64,000 nucleotides of DNA from Flavobacterium araucananum (GCF_002222055.1 NZ_MUGS01000051.1:1-64000), one strand, 5' to 3'. Shown: positions 33,549 through 43,165, numbered from the stretch's first letter. The notes: generated by a model from the letters alone, not told the origin. Translations and numbers: made by a program.

Positions 33549-34508
33549 ATGAAACCAATTTTACAATTATATCGAGGTTATGCCAATGAAGAAGAATTAA
33601 TTGTAATGGGACATGTTTTTAAAAGAACGTATGATTATGATTTTCAGAAGAAAAACTTTAAAAACGCCACTTCTATTATCAATCAGTTTAGAATAAAAAC
33701 ACTGCAGAATTTTGATATTTATCTAAAATGCGGCACTCAGGAAATTCATACCAAAACCCTGGATGATGGATATTTTAAATTTTGTATACCGCTCGAAAAA
33801 GAAACTTCTTTTGGATGGATGGAATATGAAGTCAGCATTAAGGATGAAAATGAAATCCTAACTGAAAAAGGCAGCTATATTAGACCTCATAAAGGAAAAC
33901 TGGGAATCATATCGGATATTGATGATACTTTTTTGATTTCGCACACGCAGAACTTCTTTAAAAAAATATACATTCTCCTGTTTAAAAATGTAAATGATCG
34001 AAAAGTATTTACAGATGTTGTTCCGCATTATCAAGCTTTAAGCTCTGCAGGCAGAAATAATAAAGAAGAAGAAAATGCTTTTTTCTATGTTTCAAGCAGT
34101 GAATGGAACCTGTACCGATTTATTGTAAAGTTTACTAAAATACATAATCTGCCAAGAGCCGTAATTTTATTAAAAGATATTAAAAGAGGGATTACTGACT
34201 TTTTTATGAGCGGCCGGGGTAATCACGATCATAAATTCGATAAAATAAAACATGTTTTAGAATTTTATCCCAACCTTAAATATGTTTTATTAGGAGATGA
34301 TTCGCAACACGATCCTGTTTTGTATGAGCGAATTTGCAAAATATTCCCTGTTACCGTAAAAGCAGTTTACATCAGGCAAACTGGCAAACACCAAAAAGAA
34401 GCGACTAAAAAAATCATGAAAAATCTCGAAAACTTAGAAGTTTCAGTTTGCTATTATAAAAATAGTAGCGAAGCCATTATGCATTCTAAAAGTATTGGAC
34501 TTATTTAG
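33549..34508 (+). CDS. App1-type phosphatidate phosphatase domain protein (DUF2183)
   Basis: 319 residues. Residues about 20-105 are a beta-sandwich-like N-terminal part. Residues 110-300 hold the App1/DUF2183 HAD-like domain, with the nucleophile motif SDIDDTFLIS (DxDDT), FFYVSSSEWNLYRF and later LLGDDSQHDPVLYERI. Yeast App1 is a Mg-dependent phosphatidate phosphatase, and bacterial members are little studied. There is no signal peptide. It is divergent from the lipid kinase with a short shared promoter region, which suggests linked control of phosphatidate and diacylglycerol. Confidence 0.88.
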   Translation: MKPILQLYRGYANEEELIVMGHVFKRTYDYDFQKKNFKNATSIINQFRIKTLQNFDIYLKCGTQEIHTKTLDDGYFKFCIPLEKETSFGWMEYEVSIKDENEILTEKGSYIRPHKGKLGIISDIDDTFLISHTQNFFKKIYILLFKNVNDRKVFTDVVPHYQALSSAGRNNKEEENAFFYVSSSEWNLYRFIVKFTKIHNLPRAVILLKDIKRGITDFFMSGRGNHDHKFDKIKHVLEFYPNLKYVLLGDDSQHDPVLYERICKIFPVTVKAVYIRQTGKHQKEATKKIMKNLENLEVSVCYYKNSSEAIMHSKSIGLI

Positions 34509-34660
34509 GGTTCTATGGATTGCCCACGGATACCGCTGGTCTTAACTGGTTTTCGCTAATTTTTTTTTTGTATCGTTGGTAGGGACAAAGCAATATCTGT
34601 ATTGTGATTACTGTGTGTTCAACGGATTAAAATCCATTCTTCGCAATCATAAACCCAATC

Positions 34661-34764
34661 TTGTCATCCCGAGGAACGAGGGATCTCCGCGAGTAGCTCT
34701 ACAAAGATTGGCAATTTTGCTTGAGGAGTTTCTTGTGGAGATCCCTCGTTCCTCGGGATGACAA
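34661..34764. repeat. Long palindromic intergenic repeat
   Basis: A perfect 28-bp inverted repeat (34661-34688 with 34737-34764) has its core TCATCCCGAGGAACGAGGGA on the left arm and a 48-nt loop. The arms are clearly richer in G and C than the surroundings. The same core occurs in many Bacteroidota intergenic regions as I remember them, so it is likely a REP/MITE-type element. No target duplication is obvious. The rest of the 471-base gap 34509-34979 holds the ABC-F terminator and nothing else I can name. Confidence 0.8.
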
Positions 34765-34906
34765 ACGTTGCGAAAAATCCTAAGTGCGAAACAAAACAAA
34801 TCTGAAACCTTTCATTCTGGCCTAGATTACTTCACTACATTTTTATTTTAATTGGAGTTCAGTGAATTTTATTTGAAGAGGAAAGCTGGAAATAGCTCCT
34901 AAAAAC

Positions 34907-34945
34907 TAAAAAAACCTTTGTCAAAGTTCGAAACTTTGACAAAGG
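34907..34945 (-). terminator. Terminator of the ABC-F gene
   Basis: A 14-bp perfect stem, CCTTTGTCAAAGTT (34915-34928) with its complement at 34932-34945, and a 3-nt loop. On the minus strand it is followed by a run of seven T. It lies 35 bases beyond the stop of the ATPase gene. Confidence 0.85.
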
Positions 34946-34979
34946 CATCTGTAAACTGTGACTGAGACTGAAAACTATA

Positions 34980-36893
34980 CTAAGCGTTAAAATTATCAAT
35001 CTCTTCCTGAACGATTTCCCAGTCCAGAAGCAATTGGTCTAAATCTTTTTTCTTTTTGTTGTAAGCCATAAAAAATGAAGCATCTTCGATATGTTTGTCA
35101 TAATTTGAAGCCAGCAATTTATCATCATGCTGAATGTCTCGCTCTAATTGTTTAATTTGACTTTCGACTTTGCTCAATTTATTTTGCAATGCTTTCCCTT
35201 TTTTCTGGTCTTCGTAAGATGTTTTATTACTTTCCTTGGGAGCAGCTGCTTTTGCAACATCTTTTTTCTCGACTTCACGCATGTTTTCAAGATTGCGTTG
35301 TTCCAGGAAATAGTTAATATCTCCTAAATATTCTTTTATCTTTTGATCTTTGAATTCGTAAACAATATTCGACATTCCTTGCAGGAAATCTCTATCGTGA
35401 GAAACCAATAACAATGTTCCCCCAAATTTTTGAAGTGCCGCTTTCAAAACGTTTTTAGATTTAATATCCAAGTGATTCGTAGGCTCATCCATCAACAAAA
35501 CGTTGATAGGCTGCAACAACAACTTGCAAAGTGCCAAACGGTTACGTTCACCCCCTGATAATACTTTTACTTTTTTCTCGACATCATCGCCACGAAATAA
35601 AAACGACCCCAACATATCACGAACCTTAGAGCGATTGGTGTCCATTGCAGCATCTTCCATAGTTTGAAGCAACGTGATTTCTCCATCAAGATATTCGGCC
35701 TGATTTTGGGCAAAATATCCTAATTGCACATTATGTCCCAATTTGATGGTTCCTTCATATTCGAATTCGTCAACAATCGCCTTGATAAAAGTCGATTTTC
35801 CCTGACCATTTTGTCCCACAAAAGCAATTTTGCTTCCACGTTCTACCAATAGATTAATCTCTTTCAGAATCGTTTTATCGCCGTATGATTTTGTTACATG
35901 ATCAGCTTCTACAACTACTCTTCCCGGTTCTTTTGAAACTGGAAATGAGATATTCATTACTGAGTTGTCGTCTTCATCAACTTCAATTCTTTCTACTTTA
36001 TCTAATTTTTTAATCAACGATTGCGCCATCGAAGCTTTTGAAGCTTTTGCACGGAATTTCTCAATTAATTTTTCTGTTTCTTCGATTTTCTTTGCCTGAT
36101 TCTTCTGAGTTGCCAATTGCTTTTCACGAATTTCATGACGCAATTCTAAATATTGAGAATAGGGTTTATTAAAATCGTATGCTTTACCTAACGAGATCTC
36201 AATGGTACGGTTCGTAACATTATCCAGAAACATTTTATCGTGCGATACAATAACTACAACACCGGGATAATTACGCAGGAAATTTTCTAACCAAATAATA
36301 CTCTCGATATCCAGGTGATTGGTAGGCTCATCCAGAAGCAAAATATCATTTGCCTGCAATAGTAGTTTAGCCAACTCGATACGCATTCTCCAACCTCCTG
36401 AAAATGTTTCAGTCTGATTGTCAAAAACTTCTCTTTTGAAACCCAATCCTAAAAGAATTTTCTCTGTATCTCCCACATAATTATAACCTCCTAAAAGTTC
36501 AAAACGATGTGTGTAATCAGATAAATCTTCGATGATCTGGCTGTATTCTTCGCTTTCATAATCAGTTCTGGTAACCAACTGATGATTGATTTGTTCTAAT
36601 TTTTTCTCAACAATTTTAATATCTGTAAAAGCTTCATAAGCTTCTTCAAGAACGGTTCTTCCTTGTTCAAAATCGATATCCTGACGCAAGAACCCCATAC
36701 GAACTTCTTTTTCGGTAGCAATTTGTCCGGAATCTGGTTTAAAATCTCCTGCAAGAATTTTAAGCATAGTCGATTTACCAGCACCATTTTTCCCAACAAG
36801 TCCAACCCGATCTCCTGCACCTAAACGAAAAGTTACCTCTTCGAATAAATAAGAACCTCCAAAAGAAACCGATAAATTATGTATATTAAGCAT
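34980..36893 (-). CDS. ABC-F family ATPase
   Basis: 637 residues with two ABC domains and no membrane segments. Domain 1 has GKNGAGKST, FSGGWRMRIELAK and LLLDEPTNHLD. Domain 2 has GQNGQGKST, LSGGERNRLALCK and LLMDEPTNHLD. The inter-domain linker (about 240-310) is a charged helical hairpin. The C-terminus, from about 560, is a Lys-rich coiled coil (KALQNKLSKVESQIKQLERD) like that of Uup/YheS-type members. ABC-F proteins act on the ribosome or in related nucleic-acid processes. The exact subgroup cannot be fixed by eye. It is a single gene, divergent from the DUF983 gene. Confidence 0.93.
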   Translation of the reverse strand: MLNIHNLSVSFGGSYLFEEVTFRLGAGDRVGLVGKNGAGKSTMLKILAGDFKPDSGQIATEKEVRMGFLRQDIDFEQGRTVLEEAYEAFTDIKIVEKKLEQINHQLVTRTDYESEEYSQIIEDLSDYTHRFELLGGYNYVGDTEKILLGLGFKREVFDNQTETFSGGWRMRIELAKLLLQANDILLLDEPTNHLDIESIIWLENFLRNYPGVVVIVSHDKMFLDNVTNRTIEISLGKAYDFNKPYSQYLELRHEIREKQLATQKNQAKKIEETEKLIEKFRAKASKASMAQSLIKKLDKVERIEVDEDDNSVMNISFPVSKEPGRVVVEADHVTKSYGDKTILKEINLLVERGSKIAFVGQNGQGKSTFIKAIVDEFEYEGTIKLGHNVQLGYFAQNQAEYLDGEITLLQTMEDAAMDTNRSKVRDMLGSFLFRGDDVEKKVKVLSGGERNRLALCKLLLQPINVLLMDEPTNHLDIKSKNVLKAALQKFGGTLLLVSHDRDFLQGMSNIVYEFKDQKIKEYLGDINYFLEQRNLENMREVEKKDVAKAAAPKESNKTSYEDQKKGKALQNKLSKVESQIKQLERDIQHDDKLLASNYDKHIEDASFFMAYNKKKKDLDQLLLDWEIVQEEIDNFNA

Positions 36894-36944
36894 GTATTGT
36901 TATTTTATAACTAATTGATTGTGTAAATTTACACTCCCAAATCA

Positions 36945-37352
36945 ATGGGTAATTTTAATTTTTTGCAAATGTTAAAAAAAGGATCGAAACTAAATAGTAT
37001 TTTAACAGGAAGTTGTCCAAAATGTCAAAAAGAAAGTATGTATTCAGACAGAAATCCGCTTCATTTGACTAAAGTTCTAAAAATGAACGATCATTGTGGC
37101 CATTGTGGATTCAAATATCAAATTGAGCCTTCTTTTTTTTATGGTGCAATGTATGTAAGTTACGGTCTGAATGTTGCTGTAGGAATTGCAGCTTTTATTA
37201 TTTCGTTTGTCTTTTTTAAAACCACAATCGAACAGTCGTTTATAGCGATAGTTGTTGCACTAATTTTATTATTTCCGTTTGTTCTGCGACTTTCAAGAAA
37301 TTTATACATTAATATGTTTGTTTCTTACGATCCTAAGGCCGGTCAAAAGTAA
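36945..37352 (+). CDS. DUF983 family membrane protein with zinc-finger-like cysteines
   Basis: 135 residues. Two CxxC pairs (CPKCQ and CGHCG) form a likely zinc ribbon before two hydrophobic helices (SYGLNVAVGIAAFIISFVFF and FIAIVVALILLFPFVLRL). This is the DUF983 layout; function is unknown. The ATG at 36945 is used here, but the Met eight codons on (MLKKGSKLNSILTG) matches the usual family start better, so the true start may be 36969. The 3' end overlaps the convergent oxidoreductase gene by 20 bases. Confidence 0.85.
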   Translation: MGNFNFLQMLKKGSKLNSILTGSCPKCQKESMYSDRNPLHLTKVLKMNDHCGHCGFKYQIEPSFFYGAMYVSYGLNVAVGIAAFIISFVFFKTTIEQSFIAIVVALILLFPFVLRLSRNLYINMFVSYDPKAGQK

Positions 37353-38406
37353 GGGTCTTCAAATACTTTTTATGAAATCGCTGAATGTCAATTTCGCGAT
37401 CTAACGGAATTTCATTTTCAATCGTATCGAACAACGCTTTTGCCATTGCAGGTCCCAACATTACACCTCGGGTTCCTAATCCGTTCAGGATATGAAGCGA
37501 TTTACGTTCATGGTGCGTTCCTATCAAAGGTCTTCGATCTTTGACCGTTGGACGAACTCCGCCAAAATGCTTCACAATTTCAAACTCACAGGTAATAATT
37601 TCTTTAATTCGATCTGTCAATTCTTGTTTTCCTTCCTCGGTAGGCAAATCGGTTTTGTCCTGCCAATTGTATGTCGCACCCACTTTGAATAAATCATTGC
37701 CCATTGGTAAAATAAAAACACTTGTGTTTACAATAACATCCAAGTCCAGATCAGGCGCTTTTATGACAAACAATTCTCCTTTTGTACCATCTAATGGTAA
37801 ATAATTAAAAAACGGATTTTTATGCAATCCAAAACCTTCTGCAAAAATAATATGTCGTGCCTGAATATTTTTATACTGAATTCCATAATCAAAAAACTCA
37901 ACATAACTGCTATCAAAAAACTCCTCCAGTACTAAATTATTTTCTTTCAAATACGCTTTATAGCGGTCTAATAATAAAGCTGTATCAACATATCCTGTAG
38001 ATAAAACTTCTCCGTAATCATAAGGGGAGTCAATGCTATTGTATTTTTTTGTGATTAATTTGGTTGATAAAAAAGGAGCAAGGTTTTTTTTATCAGATGC
38101 TGCAAACCAATTATTTTGCTCTTCTATAGAAAAAAACTTCCTTAAAATGGGCAACTGAAAGTTAAACCGGGTTTGTAACTTGTCTTCAATTAAATTGTAA
38201 AAATCATTCATTAGGACTAACTGTTCCTGAGCTTTCCAGACTTCGCTAAACCGTTTTAAAATAACCGGATTATAGAGACCTCCCGCTACTCTGGATGAAT
38301 TTTGAGATTGGTTATCTACAACTAAAATAGTTTTGTTGTTTTTAAGGGCAACTTCAGCAAACGAAATCCCAGCCAATCCAGATCCTACAATTAAATAATC
38401 TAACAT
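37333..38406 (-). CDS. FAD-dependent oxidoreductase (DAO family)
   Basis: 357 residues starting at the ATG at 38406. The frame opens 33 bases earlier, but MLDYLIVGSGLAGISFAE places the FAD-binding GxGxxG right at the N-terminus as usual. Other family marks are SSRVAGGLYNPVILKR near the flavin and a C-terminal GVRPTVKDRRPLIG followed by LNGLGTRGVMLGP. DAO-family enzymes oxidise amine or amino-acid groups, and the substrate here is unknown. It lies directly after gldO, transcribed the same way, with a weak hairpin between them. Confidence 0.87.
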   Translation of the reverse strand: MLDYLIVGSGLAGISFAEVALKNNKTILVVDNQSQNSSRVAGGLYNPVILKRFSEVWKAQEQLVLMNDFYNLIEDKLQTRFNFQLPILRKFFSIEEQNNWFAASDKKNLAPFLSTKLITKKYNSIDSPYDYGEVLSTGYVDTALLLDRYKAYLKENNLVLEEFFDSSYVEFFDYGIQYKNIQARHIIFAEGFGLHKNPFFNYLPLDGTKGELFVIKAPDLDLDVIVNTSVFILPMGNDLFKVGATYNWQDKTDLPTEEGKQELTDRIKEIITCEFEIVKHFGGVRPTVKDRRPLIGTHHERKSLHILNGLGTRGVMLGPAMAKALFDTIENEIPLDREIDIQRFHKKYLKTLTFDRP

Positions 38407-38424
38407 GATAAAAAAGTAATAAGT

Positions 38425-38459
38425 AAAAAAAAACTCCAACTACAAATGTAATAAGAGTT
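38425..38459 (-). terminator. Degraded terminator after gldO
   Basis: This is the counterpart of the gldN terminator, with the left arm drifted (ACTCCAACTAC against ACTCTTACTAC). The stem is therefore imperfect, and read-through into the FAD oxidoreductase gene is plausible. A T-run follows on the minus strand. Confidence 0.55.
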
Positions 38460-38483
38460 TTTGTTATAATGTAATTTAGCTAC

Positions 38484-39473
38484 TTAGTAGTTCCACATAT
38501 CTTCCTCGAAGTTACGAATCTTCTCTTTTACCCGCTCAGATTCTAACAACTGAGCTTGTGCATTGTCTTTTATGTAACTCTTAATCTCGCGGTCTCCGTA
38601 TACATTTTCTTCTTTATAAATAACAGCATTAAAATGTCGTGAATTTAAAATCTGATCAAATGAAATTGGAACTGCTGAGTTTTTATCATTAAAAGATTTT
38701 GCTTCGTTTAATACAATACGTGCATTAGGAAAGAAAACCCAGAACAACTCAATATAATCCTTTTCGTCACTATTCATTGTGTAGACATCCGGAGTTACAG
38801 GACAAATCCCCAGCAAGCGATACTTTAATTCACTCTGGCGTTTGTCAAAATACCAATATCCTTTTATTTTATATTCAGTAACATCTGCTGCGGTCAAATC
38901 TTGTTTTAGTATAAATTCTGCCGGCACCGTTCGTGTTGCTCCAACAGTTTCCTCTACATACGTAACTACTTTCTTTTTGCCTTTACCTGTCACTACTTTT
39001 TTCTTTACAACATGTGTCCTGTAATCATCCGGATATTGATTAATCAATTCTCTACCGGCATCTGTTGTATCGATCCTGGATAATGCACCCTGAATATCTT
39101 TTAAAGATTTTTTGGTATTAAAATAACTGTCGCTATAAACTTCTGTTATTTTACCATTTCTAATCGCTCTGGTCAAAACGTCGTAAAGCGAGCGTCTGTC
39201 TGCACCAATATTTGCCGTATCAACAGGAAAATATAAAGGGAAGTTGATTTTTTCGTTTAAATCAATGATTTCCCATGTCGTTTTACCCATCAATACATCC
39301 CGATCATCTACATAACCATAGGCCAAAGGCTTATCATTATCAGAAATTAACTGTGCAGGACTCTTTTTCCCAATTTGCTCAGCTGTTTTTGCATTAAGTA
39401 AATTAGATTGTGCATGCGAAGCAAAACTTCCTGCCATAAAAACAATCACCATTAAAAAACTTTTTCCTCTCAT
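38484..39473 (-). CDS. gldO: GldO, paralogue of the T9SS/gliding protein GldN
   Basis: 329 residues from the ATG at 39473 (MRGKSFLMVIVFMAGSFASH, signal peptide ending SHAQ). A longer open frame runs to 39608 but its extra 45 residues look non-coding. The product has the same length as GldN and is nearly collinear with it, including the conserved KKVVTGKGKKKVVTYVEETV stretch. Differences are conservative and mostly near the signal peptide and C-terminus. GldN/GldO form the periplasmic ring with GldK in the type IX secretion system. In F. johnsoniae GldO is partly redundant with GldN. The 414-base gap before gldN suggests separate expression. Confidence 0.95.
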   Translation of the reverse strand: MRGKSFLMVIVFMAGSFASHAQSNLLNAKTAEQIGKKSPAQLISDNDKPLAYGYVDDRDVLMGKTTWEIIDLNEKINFPLYFPVDTANIGADRRSLYDVLTRAIRNGKITEVYSDSYFNTKKSLKDIQGALSRIDTTDAGRELINQYPDDYRTHVVKKKVVTGKGKKKVVTYVEETVGATRTVPAEFILKQDLTAADVTEYKIKGYWYFDKRQSELKYRLLGICPVTPDVYTMNSDEKDYIELFWVFFPNARIVLNEAKSFNDKNSAVPISFDQILNSRHFNAVIYKEENVYGDREIKSYIKDNAQAQLLESERVKEKIRNFEEDMWNY

Positions 39474-39887
39474 CACAAATAATTTTAATAACAAACATAA
39501 CGTATTAATATTTGTTTTATTGTTATTTTTCTTACATTTAAATAAAGTTTTTAAATTAAGACATAAAATTGAGGTTTGAGAATTAGAAATAACTCCTCTT
39601 AAAGTCAAATCAATACGTTATAATCAGACTGTTTTGAGCTACTTACTTCTTAACCAACCTTAATTATTATTTGTAACTATCTGCTTTATAATTGTTCGGG
39701 TATTAAGATTTTAGGCAGTGGGATCCTATATAGCTGGAGATTAACCTGGTTTTATTTTATAGAAATATAAATAACTAAGCTACATCAATCGCTCAAATTG
39801 GCAAATATTTTTTAGGCAGTAGATAAAAATAAAAAAACTCTTACTACAAATGTAGTAAGAGTTTTTATTATAATGTAATTTAGGTAC
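39474..39887. other. Spacer between gldN and gldO
   Basis: It holds the gldN terminator at its right side and presumably a gldO promoter at its left side. TTTTAGGCAGT occurs near 39708 and again near 39811 as a short direct repeat. No open frame or RNA gene is seen. Confidence 0.5.
39832..39866 (-). terminator. Terminator after gldN
   Basis: An 11-bp perfect stem, ACTCTTACTAC (39837-39847) with its complement at 39852-39862, and loop AAAT. It is followed on the minus strand by a T-run. The copy behind gldO has drifted, so the terminator was duplicated with the gene. Confidence 0.85.
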
Positions 39888-40877
39888 TTAGTAGTTCCAC
39901 ATATCTTGTTCGAAGTTACGAATCTTCTCTTTTACTCTTTCAGATTCTAACAACTGATTTTGTGCATTATCTTTCATGTAATCTTTGATCTCACGATCTC
40001 CGTACAAGTTTTCTTCTTTGTAGATTACTGCATTAAAACGTCTTGAATTCAAGATCTGATCGAAAGAAATTGGAAGCGCTGAGTTACTGTCATTAAAAGC
40101 TTTTGCTTCGTGCAATGCTTCTCTTGAATTAGGGAAGAAAACCCAGAATAACTCAATATAATCCTTTTCGTCACTATTCATTGTATAAACATCCGGAGTT
40201 ACAGGACAAATTCCCAGTAAACGATATTTCAGTTCACTCTGGCGTTTGTCAAAATACCAGTATCCTTTTATTTTATATTGTGTAACATCTGCTGCGGTTA
40301 AGTCTTGTTTCAGGATATATTCTGCAGGTACTGTTCTTGTTGCACCAACAGTTTCTTCTACATAAGAAACAACTTTCTTTTTTCCTTTACCTGTAACAAC
40401 TTTTTTCTTCACAACGTGAGTTTTGTAGTCATCCGGGTATTGGTTAATTAATTCTCTACCTGCATCTGTTGTATCAATACGAGATAATGCACCTTGAATA
40501 TCTTTCAAAGATTTTTTAGTATTGAAATAACTGTCGCTATACACTTCAGTTATTTTGCCGTTTTTAACAGCTTTCGTCAAAACGTCATAAAGAGAACGTC
40601 TATCAGAACCAATATTAGCCGTATCTACCGGAAAATATAAAGGAAAGTTGATTTTTTCATTTAAATCAATGATCTCCCACGTAGTTTTTCCCATCAATAT
40701 ATCTCTATCATCTACATAACCATAAGCTAAAGGCTTATCATTATCTGAGATAAGTTGCGCAGGAGTTTTAAGTCCTATCTGAGCAGGTGTTTTCGCATTT
40801 AGCAAATTAGATTGCGCATAAGAAGAAAAACCTCCAGCGATAGAAACAATAGCTATTAAAAAATTTCTTACTTTCAT
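39888..40877 (-). CDS. gldN: GldN, type IX secretion/gliding motility protein
   Basis: 329 residues with signal peptide MKVRNFLIAIVSIAGGFSSY ending YAQ. It has the GldN landmarks LAYGYVDDRDILMGKTTWEI, FPVDTANIG and the repeated ADVTQYKIKGYWYFDKRQSE. GldN forms the periplasmic ring with the lipoprotein GldK and contacts the GldLM motor. It is the fourth gene of the gldKLMN operon, 45 bases after gldM, and is followed by a strong terminator. Confidence 0.97.
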   Translation of the reverse strand: MKVRNFLIAIVSIAGGFSSYAQSNLLNAKTPAQIGLKTPAQLISDNDKPLAYGYVDDRDILMGKTTWEIIDLNEKINFPLYFPVDTANIGSDRRSLYDVLTKAVKNGKITEVYSDSYFNTKKSLKDIQGALSRIDTTDAGRELINQYPDDYKTHVVKKKVVTGKGKKKVVSYVEETVGATRTVPAEYILKQDLTAADVTQYKIKGYWYFDKRQSELKYRLLGICPVTPDVYTMNSDEKDYIELFWVFFPNSREALHEAKAFNDSNSALPISFDQILNSRRFNAVIYKEENLYGDREIKDYMKDNAQNQLLESERVKEKIRNFEQDMWNY

Positions 40878-40922
40878 CGTGGTATCATTATAAGATATTG
40901 AACGTAGTTTTAACTACTTTTA

Positions 40923-42464
40923 TTATTGTATTTCGTAAATTACCGGAGCAGTTCTTGGCAATAAATAACTACCAGCTCCAACAAGTTTAGTTTTAATTTC
41001 AGAAATAGTAACCTGGTCCCCTTTTCCAGCTCTTGAAAGTATCGTTTTACATTGTGCATTCAATTTGTTTCCAGAAACAACAACTGTAGGTTGTCCTGCA
41101 ATTTTTAAATTAAATCCAACAACATCTAAACCAACTTCAAAATCAAAATCAAGTAATTTAGCACCAATAGTAGCAATCTCTAAGTTAGATTTAGGTCCTT
41201 TAACAACACCCATCTCACCTCTAATTGTACCTGTTGGTCCAGGAATACCTTTAATTCTAAATGTTTTCTTATCTGTAACTTTATCTCCGTTTGGCAATGT
41301 ACCAGTTACAGAAATTGTAGCTTCAGTACCTGAACCCGGGCTCATGTTATATTTTCCTGGTTTACCCGCAGAAACTAATCCTGGAGCACTTGCAGCAATT
41401 TTGTTAGCATCAACACCAGCAAATGATACAGAGATTGGGTTAACAACACCTCTATAAACAACATTCATTTTATCTGCAGAAATTGTAGCAGAGTTTGGTC
41501 TTGGTACTACAACGTAAGTTCCTTTAAATTTAAGTGGAATGTTTTTACCGTCTTCTAAGAAAGTAAACTGACCATTAATATTTTGTTCACCTACACCACC
41601 AGCAGTTAAAGAGATAACAGCTTGTCCGTTTACAATTTGTCCCGGACCATCAAAAGAAGTTGGTTTTGTGTTTTCGTCATAACGACCTAAAACTACTTTA
41701 CCAGTTACTTTTTCTCCCTGGAAATAAGCATTTTTATCCAAAACAACAATCGCCTGGTAGTTACTGTAAGATGCAGCAGCAACTGCCGCTTTTCCTAAAG
41801 CACTGTTGTAAACATCAGTTTCTGCTTTCTTTACGTCATTTTGCCAAGCCGAAAGTTTAGCAGCCGATGCAATTGCAGGAAAACCTTTAAAGTGATAAGC
41901 TAAGTATTTTTCTTTTATACCTTCTTTGTTTTTTACGTCAGAAACATCAAATTTTTTGTCAACCTCAGAGATAATACTTGCGTATTTTTTATCTGTTCCT
42001 AAAGCAGCTTTAAGATCTGCTTTGTATTTCTCGATTTTCGAGATAATTTCATTACCTTTTTTAGTGTAACCGTCTCCTGTAAACCAGTCGTCGATGTTAT
42101 CACCTCTGTCCATAGACTCATAAGGTAACTTTCCAGTTTCTTTTTCTACTTCAAATCCTTTGATAGATTGCGCTTTTAAAGTCCCAATATAATCGTAAAA
42201 TTCTTTCGAGATTGTTTCTACTTTATGAGCAGTAGATGCAGCAATAATAAACTCACCTTTTGCTTCAGCAGCTTTTTGATCTAAAGATGTTAATAATCCT
42301 TCGTTAGTTGTAACTGAAGAAGTGTTTGCTGCTTCGAATTTTTCATTCATCAAACCAAAAGCAGATATTACTTCTTTTGATACGTTCATTGCTAACATTG
42401 CGATGAAAACCAGATACATCAGGTTAATCATCTTCTGTCTAGGGGTTAATTTTCCTCCTGCCAT
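40923..42464 (-). CDS. gldM: GldM, T9SS motor shaft protein
   Basis: 513 residues. The N-terminal PRQKMINLMYLVFIAMLAMN is the single inner-membrane helix that sits inside the GldL ring. The remainder is periplasmic with four consecutive domains, ending in an Ig-like domain (RIKGIPGPTGTIRGEMG onward). With GldL it forms the proton-driven rotary motor powering secretion and gliding. It starts 53 bases after gldL. Confidence 0.97.
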   Translation of the reverse strand: MAGGKLTPRQKMINLMYLVFIAMLAMNVSKEVISAFGLMNEKFEAANTSSVTTNEGLLTSLDQKAAEAKGEFIIAASTAHKVETISKEFYDYIGTLKAQSIKGFEVEKETGKLPYESMDRGDNIDDWFTGDGYTKKGNEIISKIEKYKADLKAALGTDKKYASIISEVDKKFDVSDVKNKEGIKEKYLAYHFKGFPAIASAAKLSAWQNDVKKAETDVYNSALGKAAVAAASYSNYQAIVVLDKNAYFQGEKVTGKVVLGRYDENTKPTSFDGPGQIVNGQAVISLTAGGVGEQNINGQFTFLEDGKNIPLKFKGTYVVVPRPNSATISADKMNVVYRGVVNPISVSFAGVDANKIAASAPGLVSAGKPGKYNMSPGSGTEATISVTGTLPNGDKVTDKKTFRIKGIPGPTGTIRGEMGVVKGPKSNLEIATIGAKLLDFDFEVGLDVVGFNLKIAGQPTVVVSGNKLNAQCKTILSRAGKGDQVTISEIKTKLVGAGSYLLPRTAPVIYEIQ

Positions 42465-42517
42465 TTTTTTATAATTAGTTCTTTATTAATAAATTTAATA
42501 TAATAGTCAAAAACTAA

Positions 42518-43165
42518 TTATCCTTTGTTACTCATTGCAGAAAGCATACCACCGTAAACACTGTTTAAAGAAGCAATGTTTGCAGTCATAGATTGCATTT
42601 GCTCTTTTAATTTAGAAGCATTTTCAGCAATTTCGCTGTTTGCTTGTGCGTTTCTTGAAGCACTTTCTAATTGTACTTTGTACAAGCTGTTTAATGATTC
42701 CATTTGCGCAGCAGCAAGAGACATTTCTTCAGCATATTTCTTTTGTCCTGCAATAGAATCTACTGTTGGAGAAATTGCTTTTGCAGCTCCTTCGAAATTT
42801 TTGATGCTGTTTCCTAAGCTTGACATTAACTCACCGTCAATTTTAGCTTCTTTCAACATTACATCTAATTTTTGAGATAATAAACCTTGGGCATCAGATG
42901 GAGCTTCAACTTTATCCGCTTTTTTTCTAGCTTGACCGTTAGCTAATTCTGGGTAAACAAGAGTCCAATCCAGTTCATCTTCAACTGGTTCAAAAGCAGA
43001 AAGTGCAAAGATTAACGCTTCAGTTAACAAACCAACTGATAACATCACAGTTCCTGTTAATGGTCCAATCTCAAAGTGAGTAATTTTGAATAGAGCTCCA
43101 ACGATTACTACTGCCGCTCCCATACCATAAGCGAAATTCATTGCTTTTTTACTTAATAATGCCAT
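42518..43165 (-). CDS. gldL: GldL, T9SS motor stator protein
   Basis: 215 residues. Two membrane helices sit at the N-terminus (about 8-28 and 35-58): FAYGMGAAVVIVGALFKITH and GTVMLSVGLLTEALIFALSA, with an acidic residue in the second (the Glu of LLTEA) as expected for the proton path. The cytoplasmic C-terminal part is a long helical domain. It works with GldM. Third in distance from the cluster terminator, it lies between gldK and gldM. Confidence 0.97.
   Translation of the reverse strand: MALLSKKAMNFAYGMGAAVVIVGALFKITHFEIGPLTGTVMLSVGLLTEALIFALSAFEPVEDELDWTLVYPELANGQARKKADKVEAPSDAQGLLSQKLDVMLKEAKIDGELMSSLGNSIKNFEGAAKAISPTVDSIAGQKKYAEEMSLAAAQMESLNSLYKVQLESASRNAQANSEIAENASKLKEQMQSMTANIASLNSVYGGMLSAMSNKG

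Noticed and set aside
34576..34761. 61-codon plus-strand frame across the palindromic repeat
   Set aside because: It runs through both arms of the 28-bp palindrome and the loop, has no family resemblance, and the region is clearly a repeat.
39474..39608. N-terminal extension of gldO by 45 codons
   Set aside because: The extra residues are Lys/Asn/Leu-rich and precede a perfect signal peptide; GldN has no such extension.
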